A DNA stretch of 5,736 bases from a bacterium (GTDB taxonomy: Bacteria > Pseudomonadota > Gammaproteobacteria > Burkholderiales > Burkholderiaceae_C): NCBI GenBank assembly GCA_030824095.1, contig JAVBYK010000316.1:1-5736 (forward strand), in the 5' to 3' direction. The notes under the pieces were generated by a model. The model was not told where the DNA came from, did not search any database, and saw only the letters and a program-made list of their open reading frames with translations. The translations under genes were made by a program, and so were the position numbers. Positions 1 to 5,736 of this stretch are shown piece after piece; position 1 is the stretch's first letter, and the number at the start of each line of letters is the position of its first letter.

Positions 1-2793
1 CTGGTGCTGGGCAAGCCGCAGTTGCCGGACTTCCCGACGCCGCTGGTCAATGGCCAGCGCATGACGCCGGAGGAGTATTTCCGCTACGCCTCGCATGAGG
101 GTCTCAAGGAGCGCATGGCGCACCTGTATCCCGATCCGGTGGAGCGCGAGAAGCAGATGCCCCAGTACCTGGAGCGGCTGGAGTTCGAGCTGGCCACCAT
201 CCTGAAGATGGGCTTTCCGGGCTACTTCCTGATCGTGGGCGACTTCATCAACTGGGCCAAGAACAACGGCTGCCCGGTAGGCCCGGGGCGGGGTTCCGGC
301 GCCGGCTCGCTGGTCGCCTATGCGCTGAAGATCACCGACCTGGACCCGATCCGCTACAAACTGCTGTTCGAGCGCTTCTTGAACCCTGAACGGGTGTCCA
401 TGCCCGACTTCGACATCGACTTCTGCCAGACCAACCGCAATCTGGTGATCGACTATGTGAAGGAAAAATATGGCAAGGACGCGGTGAGCCAGATTGCCAC
501 CTTCGGCACCATGGCCGCGCGCGGTGTGGTGCGCGACGTGGGCCGCGTGCTGGACATGAGCTACACGTTTTGCGATGGCATTTCCAAGCTCATCCCCAAC
601 AAGCCGGGCACCAATGTCACGCTGCAGCTGCCGCCCACCGACGGCAAGAAGAGCGACAAGTACGTCTACGCCAGTGAGGCCGAACCCATCCTGGCCGAGC
701 GCGAGGCCAAGGAAGAAGACGTCAAGACCTTGCTGGAACTGGCACGCAAGCTCGAAGGCATGACCCGCAACATCGGCATGCATGCCGGCGGCGTGCTGAT
801 TGCGCCGGGCAAGCTGACCGACTTCTGTCCGCTGTACCAGCAGCCGGGCAGCGAATCGGCGGTGAGTCAATACGACAAGGATGACGTGGAGGCGATTGGC
901 CTGGTGAAGTTCGACTTCTTGGGTCTGGCCACGCTGACGATTCTGGAGATTGCGCGCGAATTCATCATCAAGCGCCATCCGGGGCAGGAGAACTTTGCCT
1001 ATGAGAACCTGCCGCTGGACGATGCCCGGGTCTACAAGCTGTTTTCGGACGGCAAGACCGAGGCTGTGTTCCAGTTTGAAAGCTCGGGCATGCAGCGCAT
1101 GCTCAAGGACGCCAAGCCGTCCCGGCTGGAAGACCTGATTGCGTTGAACGCGCTGTACCGTCCCGGCCCCATGGACCTGATTCCCAGCTTCGTGGCGCGC
1201 AAGCATGGGCGCGAGGTCACCGAATACCCGCACCCGCTGGTGGCCGAGATGCTGTCCGAGACCTACGGCATCATGGTCTACCAGGAGCAGGTGATGCAGA
1301 CCGCGCAGATCCTGGGCGGCTACTCACTCGGTGGCGCCGACATGCTGCGCCGCGCCATGGGCAAGAAGAAGGCCGAGGAGATGGCCGAGCACCGTGCCAT
1401 CTTCCGCGCCGGTGCCGCCAAGAACGACATCGACGAGGCCAAGGCCGACGAAATCTTCGACCTGATGGAGAAGTTCGCGGGCTACGGCTTCAACAAGTCG
1501 CACGCCGCCGCCTACTCACTGTTGGCCTACCACACGGCCTGGATCAAGGTCCACTACACGGCCGAGTTCTTCTGCGCCAACATGACGGTGGAAATGGACG
1601 ACACCGACAAGTTGAAGGTGTTGTTTGAAGACGCCGAGAAGATGGGCCTGAGCTTTGAGCCGCCCAACATCAACCGCGGTCGCTACCGCTTCGAGCCCAT
1701 CTCCAACAAGGAAATCCGCTACGGCTTGGGTGCCATCAAGGGCACCGGCCAGCAGGCGATTGACGCCATCGTCGCGGCGCGCGAAGGCAAGGGGCCCACC
1801 AGTGAAGAGGGGCCGTTCACCAGCCTGTTTGACTTTGCCCGCCGGGTGGACCGCAGCCGGTTGAACAAGCGCTGCGTGGAGGCACTGATCAAGGCCGGCG
1901 CCTTTGACACCTTGCAGCTCAACCGCGCGTCGCTGGTGGCGTCGATCGACCGGGCCTTTGACTTCGCGGCGGCGTCTGCGGCGAACGCCAACCAGCACGG
2001 TCTGTTCGACATGGGCGGCGATGACGACCATGGCTCCAGCACGCAGGAGCCCGATCTGGTAGACGCCATGCCCTGGGGCATCAAGGAGCGGCTGACCTAC
2101 GAGAAGACGGCGGTTGGTTTCTACCTGTCGGGCCACCTGTTTGACGAGGTCACGCTGGAAGTGCGCCGTTTTGCCAAGCGGCAACTGGACGAGTTGCTGG
2201 ACACGCGCGAGCCGCAGCTGCTGGCTGGCATCGTGACCGATCTGCGTGTCATCAACGGCCAGCGCGGCAAGCTGGGGCTGTTCAAGCTGGACGACAAGTC
2301 GGCCGCGATCGAGGCGCGCGCCGAGGAGTCGCTGCTGATTGCGCACAAGAACCAGCTCAAGGACGACGAACTGATCATCGTCATGGGCAAGGTGCAGAAC
2401 GACCGTTTCTCCGGCGGCAAGCAGCTCACCGTCACGCAGATCTGGGACCTGGAGCAGGCGCGCTGCCGCTTCGGCAAATACCTGCGCGTGGCGGTGGACG
2501 CCGATGGGGATGGCAAGGGGCCGGACGTGGCGCGCCTGGTGCGCGAGTTTCCGGCGCAGAAGGAGGTCACCGAGCATGGCGAACTGGTGCGCGGCCTGGC
2601 CGTGCGCCTGGCCGTACGGCGGGTGGTGGATGAGGCCGCTGAAGCCCCCACCAATGACCCCATGGCACCCTGCGTCGGTGCGACAGCCGATCTGCAACTG
2701 GGGGAGAACGCACGTTTCTACCCCAGTGATGCCGCCCTGGCAGGCTGGCGGGCCCAGGCCGCCCAGGGCAAGGCCGTCATCGCCTACGACTGA
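1..2793 (+). CDS. dnaE: DNA polymerase III alpha subunit, 3' part (5' end outside window)
   Basis: Catalytic subunit of the replicative DNA polymerase, which extends DNA in the cytoplasmic replisome. The reading frame is open from base 1, so the GTG at 4 is not a start; about 930 codons are visible. By matching motifs to E. coli DnaE (1160 aa), roughly the first 265 residues, mainly the PHP domain, are missing upstream. Visible in order: GPGRGSGAGS at codons 94-103 and MPDFDIDF, whose aspartates at codons 136 and 138 match catalytic D401/D403 of E. coli (palm). RPGPMD follows, with D392 the probable third catalytic aspartate. Next come GYGFNKSHAAAY (fingers), a helix-hairpin-helix near codons 575-590 (GLGAIKGTG), a beta-clamp-binding motif QHGLF at codons 665-669, and an OB fold near codons 740-815. 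The C-terminal tau-binding region ends at TGA 2791-2793. No frameshift or missing motif is seen. The family call is near certain. Confidence 0.98.
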   Translation: MVLGKPQLPDFPTPLVNGQRMTPEEYFRYASHEGLKERMAHLYPDPVEREKQMPQYLERLEFELATILKMGFPGYFLIVGDFINWAKNNGCPVGPGRGSGAGSLVAYALKITDLDPIRYKLLFERFLNPERVSMPDFDIDFCQTNRNLVIDYVKEKYGKDAVSQIATFGTMAARGVVRDVGRVLDMSYTFCDGISKLIPNKPGTNVTLQLPPTDGKKSDKYVYASEAEPILAEREAKEEDVKTLLELARKLEGMTRNIGMHAGGVLIAPGKLTDFCPLYQQPGSESAVSQYDKDDVEAIGLVKFDFLGLATLTILEIAREFIIKRHPGQENFAYENLPLDDARVYKLFSDGKTEAVFQFESSGMQRMLKDAKPSRLEDLIALNALYRPGPMDLIPSFVARKHGREVTEYPHPLVAEMLSETYGIMVYQEQVMQTAQILGGYSLGGADMLRRAMGKKKAEEMAEHRAIFRAGAAKNDIDEAKADEIFDLMEKFAGYGFNKSHAAAYSLLAYHTAWIKVHYTAEFFCANMTVEMDDTDKLKVLFEDAEKMGLSFEPPNINRGRYRFEPISNKEIRYGLGAIKGTGQQAIDAIVAAREGKGPTSEEGPFTSLFDFARRVDRSRLNKRCVEALIKAGAFDTLQLNRASLVASIDRAFDFAAASAANANQHGLFDMGGDDDHGSSTQEPDLVDAMPWGIKERLTYEKTAVGFYLSGHLFDEVTLEVRRFAKRQLDELLDTREPQLLAGIVTDLRVINGQRGKLGLFKLDDKSAAIEARAEESLLIAHKNQLKDDELIIVMGKVQNDRFSGGKQLTVTQIWDLEQARCRFGKYLRVAVDADGDGKGPDVARLVREFPAQKEVTEHGELVRGLAVRLAVRRVVDEAAEAPTNDPMAPCVGATADLQLGENARFYPSDAALAGWRAQAAQGKAVIAYD

Positions 2794-2815
2794 AGGCGAA
2801 CACACCGGTGGATCA

Positions 2816-2846
2816 CGCCCCGGACCGGCGCCGGGGCGGCGTTTTT
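2816..2846 (+). terminator. Rho-independent terminator after dnaE
   Basis: A perfect 8-bp GC-rich stem, CGCCCCGG at 2816-2823 paired with CCGGGGCG at 2831-2838, encloses a 7-nt loop. Three bases later a run of five T (2842-2846) follows. The hairpin starts 23 bp after the dnaE stop. This is the classic intrinsic terminator form and should separate dnaE transcription from the efflux operon downstream. The T-run is short, so some read-through is possible. Confidence 0.85.
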
Positions 2847-2880
2847 CCGCGCGTGATTTCCGGCCGGGCAGGCACCCCGG

Positions 2881-2909
2881 TTGACAGGTATTCTCGTTTA
2901 GAATAAATT
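2881..2909 (+). promoter_or_regulatory. Sigma-70 type promoter of the efflux operon
   Basis: A consensus -35 box TTGACA (2881-2886) is followed, after exactly 17 bp, by TAAATT (2904-2909), which matches 4 of 6 bases of TATAAT including the important second A and final T. The stretch 2889-2930 is clearly AT-rich within GC-rich surroundings. Transcription would start near 2916 and give a leader of about 55 nt before the adaptor start at 2971. TAGAAT (2899-2904) is a better-looking -10 box, but it lies only 12 bp from TTGACA and has no good -35 of its own. Promoter function is inferred from sequence alone. Confidence 0.7.
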
Positions 2910-2934
2910 ACTAACCAATTGGTCATTAAACGAG
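2893..2934. repeat. 8-bp inverted repeat bracketing the promoter/operator
   Basis: CTCGTTTA (2893-2900) and TAAACGAG (2927-2934) are perfect reverse complements separated by 26 bp. The left arm lies in the -35/-10 spacer. The right arm lies in the early leader and overlaps the last three bases of the 22-bp palindrome. Its centre (about 2913.5) is shifted 5 bp from the palindrome centre (2918.5), so it is a separate symmetry and not just an extension. It could be a second pair of half-sites or chance. Confidence 0.5.
2908..2929. promoter_or_regulatory. Probable repressor operator (TetR/MarR-type palindrome)
   Basis: A near-palindrome of 22 bp centred between 2918 and 2919: 9 of 11 base pairs are symmetric, and the central ten bases ACCAATTGGT (2914-2923) are perfectly so. 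It overlaps the end of the -10 box and the expected transcription start, where a bound dimer would block RNA polymerase. RND pump operons are commonly controlled this way by TetR-family repressors (AcrR, TtgR and MtrR are known cases), and sometimes by MarR-family proteins. No regulator gene is seen here, so the family of the binding protein is a guess. Confidence 0.65.
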
Positions 2935-2970
2935 TTCCCCATCCATTCAGCCCTCTTTAGCCGTCCTGCC

Positions 2971-4125
2971 ATGCCATTCACACGTCCTACCCTCGCGCTG
3001 ACCCTGGTCGCCGCAGCCATTGCCCTGAGCGCATGCTCCCGGCCAGCCCCTTCCGAAGAACCCATCCGTGCCGTCAAGGTGGTGACCGTTGGCGTGGAAG
3101 GCATGCGCTCTGGCGGTGAATTCGCTGGCGAGGTGCGGGCCCGCGTCGAATCCCGCCTGGGTTTTCGGGTGGGTGGCAAGATCGTGCGGCGCCAGGCCGA
3201 ACTGGGGCAGCGGGTCCGCGCGGGCGAGGTGCTGGCTCAGTTGGACCCCCAGGATTACCAGCTGGCGGCCCAGGCTGCCAAGGCCCAGGTGAATGCGGCC
3301 CAGACCAACCGGGATCTCGCGGCGGCTGATTTCAAGCGCTTTTCGGACCTGCGGGAGAAGAACTTCATCAGCAGCGCCGAACTGGAGCGCCGTGATGCGG
3401 CCCTGAAGGCGGCGCAGGCCCAGCTGGACCAGGCGCTGGCCCAGGGGGCGGCGCAGGGCAACCAGGCCGCCTACACCACCTTGGTGGCGGATGTATCGGG
3501 TGTCGTGACGGCGGTGGAGGCCGAGCCGGGTCAGGTGGTGGCGGCCGGCACGCCGGTGGTGCGCATTGCCCAGGACGGGCCACGCGATGTGGTGTTTGCC
3601 GTGCCGGAAGACAAGGTGTCGCAGATCAAGCTGGGCACGGCGGTGGATGTGCGCCCCTGGGGCGCCACAGCCGCGCTGAAGGGTGCCGTGCGTGAGGTGG
3701 CCGCCAGTGCCGACCCGGTGACCCGGACCTTTGCGGTGAAGGTTTCCCTGCCCACGCAGGATGCCCTGGCGCTGGGTGCCACCGTGGCGGTGCTGCCGCA
3801 TGCGCTGGACCGCAGCGGTACGCCGGTCATCAAGCTGCCAACCAGCGCGCTGCGCCAGGACGGCCAGTCGTCTGCGGTGTGGGTGCTGGACACGGCCAGC
3901 ATGACGGTGAAGCTGCAGCCGATCGAAATCGCAACCGCCGATGGCAATGACGTGGTGGTGGCGGCCGGCCTGCAGCCGGGCATGCAGGTGGTGTCTGCCG
4001 GCGTGCATGTGCTGTCGCCCGGCCAGAAGGTCAGCGTTTACAAGGAAAAGAAGGCTCCAGCCCTCGTGAATACTGCACAGGATGCTACTAAATCAGTAGC
4101 AACTCCTGCTTCGGCTGCAAAGTGA
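2971..4125 (+). CDS. RND efflux periplasmic adaptor (membrane fusion) lipoprotein
   Basis: Bridges an inner-membrane RND permease to a TolC-type outer-membrane channel in drug/proton antiport. It has 384 residues, a usual length for the HlyD/AcrA family. A lipoprotein signal peptide ends in lipobox LSAC with the lipidated Cys at 22; the next residue is Ser. The lipoyl half-motifs are at about 64-96 (GFRVGGKIV to LDPQDY) and 171-200 (ADVSGVV to VVRIA). Between them, 98-168 forms the alpha-helical hairpin. Its tip carries R123, L127 and S134, the same spacing as the AcrA R128/L132/S139 motif that contacts TolC. A beta-barrel (about 203-280) and membrane-proximal domain (about 285-357) follow. 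The tail 358-384 is a low-complexity Lys/Ala/Thr stretch. ATG 2971 is the only plausible start: upstream in frame there is no ATG, GTG or TTG before a stop at 2899. Its Shine-Dalgarno is weak. The substrate cannot be told from sequence; TriA-like adaptors are a possible relation. Confidence 0.94.
   Translation: MPFTRPTLALTLVAAAIALSACSRPAPSEEPIRAVKVVTVGVEGMRSGGEFAGEVRARVESRLGFRVGGKIVRRQAELGQRVRAGEVLAQLDPQDYQLAAQAAKAQVNAAQTNRDLAAADFKRFSDLREKNFISSAELERRDAALKAAQAQLDQALAQGAAQGNQAAYTTLVADVSGVVTAVEAEPGQVVAAGTPVVRIAQDGPRDVVFAVPEDKVSQIKLGTAVDVRPWGATAALKGAVREVAASADPVTRTFAVKVSLPTQDALALGATVAVLPHALDRSGTPVIKLPTSALRQDGQSSAVWVLDTASMTVKLQPIEIATADGNDVVVAAGLQPGMQVVSAGVHVLSPGQKVSVYKEKKAPALVNTAQDATKSVATPASAAK
4083..4101 (+). 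repeat. Hairpin inside the 3' end of the adaptor gene
   Basis: TGCTACT (4083-4089) and AGTAGCA (4095-4101) are perfect reverse complements around a 5-nt loop, giving a 7-bp stem about 30 nt before the permease start. It has no T-run, so it is not a standard terminator. It lies in codons for residues 371-377 of the adaptor, in its low-complexity tail. It might affect mRNA stability between the two genes or be a remnant of a dispersed repeat. Confidence 0.55.
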
Positions 4126-4127
4126 GG
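4124..4127 (+). promoter_or_regulatory. Ribosome binding site of the permease, overlapping the adaptor stop
   Basis: GAGG overlaps the last two bases of the adaptor TGA stop (4123-4125) and lies 5 nt before the permease ATG at 4133. This placement supports ATG 4133 as the start and suggests translational coupling, since ribosomes finishing the adaptor stop directly on the permease initiation site. Confidence 0.75.
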
Positions 4128-4132
4128 CAGCC

Positions 4133-5736
4133 ATGAAAGAACAACACCTGCACCCTGAAAAAGGGTTCAACCTCTCGCGCTGGGCGGTAGACCACGCCCC
4201 GCTGACCCGCTTCCTGATGATTGTGCTGATGGTGCTGGGCACCAGCGCATTTTTCCAGCTCGGCCAGGATGAAGACCCGCCATTCACCTTCCGCCTGATG
4301 GTGGTGCGTGCCTTCTGGCCCGGCGCCACGGCCCAGCAGATGGCCGAGCAGGTGGCCGACAAGGTGGAGCGCACACTGCAGGAGGTGCCCAACGCCGACA
4401 AGATCCGCAGCTACTCCAAGCCGGGCGAATCCACCATCCTGTTCCAGGTGAAGGACTCCACGCGGGGCTCCGATGTGGCCAACACCTGGTACACGGTGCG
4501 CAAGAAGGTGGGCGATATCCGCGCCACCCTTCCTGCCGGCGTGCAAGGGCCATTCTTCAATGACGAGTTTGGTGACGTGTTTGGCGTCATCTACGCGCTC
4601 GAAGCCGATGGATTCACCGACGCCGAGGTCAAGACCTTTGCCGACGATATACGCCAGAAGCTGCTGAAGGTAGCCGACGTGAACAAGGTCGAGCTGATGG
4701 GGGTGCAGGACGAGAAGCTGTACGTCGAGATCTCGCAGAAGCGACTGGCCCAGCTAGGTTTGGACATGAACCAGGTGCTGGCCCAACTGGCCCAGCAGAA
4801 CGCGGTGGAGGGGGCGGGCGCCATCCAGACGCCGCTGGATGTGGTGCAGGTCCGTGTGGGTGGCCAGTTCCAGGCCGTGGAGCAGTTGAAGGCCATGCCC
4901 ATTCGCGGCAGCACGGGAAATCAGCTGCGCCTGGGTGATATTGCCGAGATCAAGCGCGACTACATCGATCCACCGGCACCCAAGGTGCGCCACCAGGGCA
5001 AGCAGGTGGTTGCCTTGGGCGTTTCCATGGCCAAGGGTGGAGACATCATCGCCCTGGGCAAATCGCTGAAGGCGGCGACCCAGAAAATTGAGTCCACTCT
5101 GCCAGCCGGTCTGCATCTGGTTCAGGTGCAGGACCAGCCGACGGCGGTGGCCAAGTCGGTCAACGAATTTGTGGGCGTGCTGATTGAGGCCATTGCCATT
5201 GTGCTGACCGTGAGCTTCATCAGCCTGGGTCTGCACAAGCGCAGCAACAGCACCCACTGGTACAACCGCTACTACGTGGACATGCGCCCGGGTCTGGTGG
5301 TGGGCATCACGATCCCGCTGGTGCTGGCCGTGACCTTTCTGGGCATGAACTACTGGGGCATTGGCCTGCACAAGATTTCGCTGGGCTCGCTGATCATTGC
5401 GCTGGGCCTGTTGGTGGATGACGCCATCATTGCCGTCGAGATGATGGTGCGCAAGATGGAGGAGGGCTGGGACAAGGTGCGCGCCGCGACCTTCGCCTAT
5501 GAGATCACGGCCATGCCCATGCTGACCGGCACGCTGATCACGGCGGTGGGCTTTCTGCCCATCGGTATTGCCAAGTCGTCCACCGGCGAATACACCTTTG
5601 CGATCTTTGGCGTGACGGTGCTGGCGTTGGTGCTGAGCTGGCTGGTGTCGGTGTATTTTGTGCCCTACCTGGGCACGGTGCTGCTCAAGGTCAAGCCCCA
5701 CGACGTGGGCGACGAGCCGCATGAGCTGTTCAACAC
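4133..5736 (+). CDS. RND-family efflux permease, N-terminal half (3' end outside window)
   Basis: Inner-membrane proton/substrate antiporter of the RND superfamily. Full-length members have about 1000-1050 residues; 534 codons are visible and the frame is open at the window end. TM1 is at about 24-44, followed by the sequence GQDEDPPF and a large periplasmic loop (about 45-342) containing a WPGAT segment typical of the first porter subdomain. TM2 is about 343-366, TM3 about 387-405, TM4 about 415-438. TM4 contains GLLVDDAIIAVE with D429-D430, equivalent to the proton-relay pair D407/D408 of AcrB. TM5 and TM6 follow (about 460-480 and 489-518). The DD pair marks a drug-type (HAE) pump rather than the metal type (CzcA-like), which has a different TM4 motif. 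The TM2-TM3 link (367-386) has a polar stretch (HKRSNSTHWYNRYY) longer than in AcrB. Sequence flavour recalls TriC-like permeases, but no substrate can be assigned. Confidence 0.95.
   Translation, partial: MKEQHLHPEKGFNLSRWAVDHAPLTRFLMIVLMVLGTSAFFQLGQDEDPPFTFRLMVVRAFWPGATAQQMAEQVADKVERTLQEVPNADKIRSYSKPGESTILFQVKDSTRGSDVANTWYTVRKKVGDIRATLPAGVQGPFFNDEFGDVFGVIYALEADGFTDAEVKTFADDIRQKLLKVADVNKVELMGVQDEKLYVEISQKRLAQLGLDMNQVLAQLAQQNAVEGAGAIQTPLDVVQVRVGGQFQAVEQLKAMPIRGSTGNQLRLGDIAEIKRDYIDPPAPKVRHQGKQVVALGVSMAKGGDIIALGKSLKAATQKIESTLPAGLHLVQVQDQPTAVAKSVNEFVGVLIEAIAIVLTVSFISLGLHKRSNSTHWYNRYYVDMRPGLVVGITIPLVLAVTFLGMNYWGIGLHKISLGSLIIALGLLVDDAIIAVEMMVRKMEEGWDKVRAATFAYEITAMPMLTGTLITAVGFLPIGIAKSSTGEYTFAIFGVTVLALVLSWLVSVYFVPYLGTVLLKVKPHDVGDEPHELFN

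Noticed and set aside
1516..2805. Long open frame of 429 codons on the - strand opposite dnaE
   Set aside because: It lies antisense to strongly conserved dnaE motifs, and its translation is low-complexity His/Arg/Gln/Leu-rich sequence typical of the complement of GC-rich coding DNA. No domain is recognisable.
2899..2904. TAGAAT as the -10 box
   Set aside because: It lies only 12 bp from TTGACA and has no adequate -35 at 16-18 bp; TAAATT at 2904-2909 has exact 17-bp spacing.
2794..2970. Small gene or RNA gene between dnaE and the adaptor
   Set aside because: The 177-bp spacer is accounted for by the terminator, promoter, operator and leader; no start codon with a ribosome site and no tRNA-like fold was seen.
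3534..3969. 16-bp direct repeat GGTGGTGGCGGCCGGC at 3534-3549 and 3954-3969
   Set aside because: Both copies encode Val-Val-Ala-Ala-Gly at beta-strand turns in different domains. Common codons in a GC-rich gene explain the match, and there is no sign of duplication around it.
2947..4008. 353-codon open frame on the - strand opposite the adaptor
   Set aside because: Its His/Arg/Gly-rich composition mirrors the GC-biased third positions of the adaptor gene. It would also overlap the adaptor lipobox and all its domains.
4754..5722. 322-codon open frame on the - strand opposite the permease
   Set aside because: It is rich in His/Gln/Arg with no recognisable motif, while the + strand here encodes clear RND motifs including the DD pair. 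It is a shadow of the real gene.
1..5736. Novel defence, mobile or CRISPR system
   Set aside because: All coding capacity is explained by dnaE and a two-gene RND pump. There are no spaced repeats, transposase or integrase motifs, or composition breaks beyond the promoter island and the adaptor tail.

Overview
The window reads as ordinary chromosomal DNA from a GC-rich betaproteobacterium, most likely Burkholderiales and perhaps Comamonadaceae. That placement rests on the DnaE protein sequence, the strongly G/C-biased third codon positions, and a hairpin-bearing motif near 4053-4102 that resembles repeats I remember from that family. No database search was possible, so the taxonomy is an inference.

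Layout, all genes on the + strand. (1) 1-2793: the 3' part of dnaE, the alpha (polymerase) subunit of DNA polymerase III. Its N-terminal PHP domain lies before the window. (2) 2794-2970: a 177-bp spacer. It holds a GC-rich hairpin with a T-run (2816-2846) that should end dnaE transcription. A locally AT-rich promoter follows (TTGACA, 17 bp, TAAATT; 2881-2909), overlapped by a 22-bp near-palindrome (2908-2929) that looks like an operator for a TetR- or MarR-type repressor. An 8-bp inverted repeat (2893-2934) brackets much of this promoter/operator. (3) 2971-4125: a lipoprotein periplasmic adaptor (membrane fusion protein) of an RND efflux pump. (4) 4133 to the window end: the first 534 codons of the RND inner-membrane permease, translationally linked to the adaptor by a 7-bp gap and a ribosome binding site that overlaps the adaptor stop codon.

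The last two genes form one operon: the adaptor bridges the proton-driven permease to an outer-membrane channel of the TolC type. No outer-membrane channel gene and no regulator gene are visible; they may lie downstream or elsewhere. dnaE is a housekeeping gene and appears to be only a positional neighbour, separated by the terminator.

I see no CRISPR array, tRNA, rRNA, insertion sequence or evidently new system. The points most worth a second look are the operator with its surrounding inverted repeat, the hairpin-bearing and possibly repeat-derived 3' end of the adaptor gene, and the extended loop between TM2 and TM3 of the permease.
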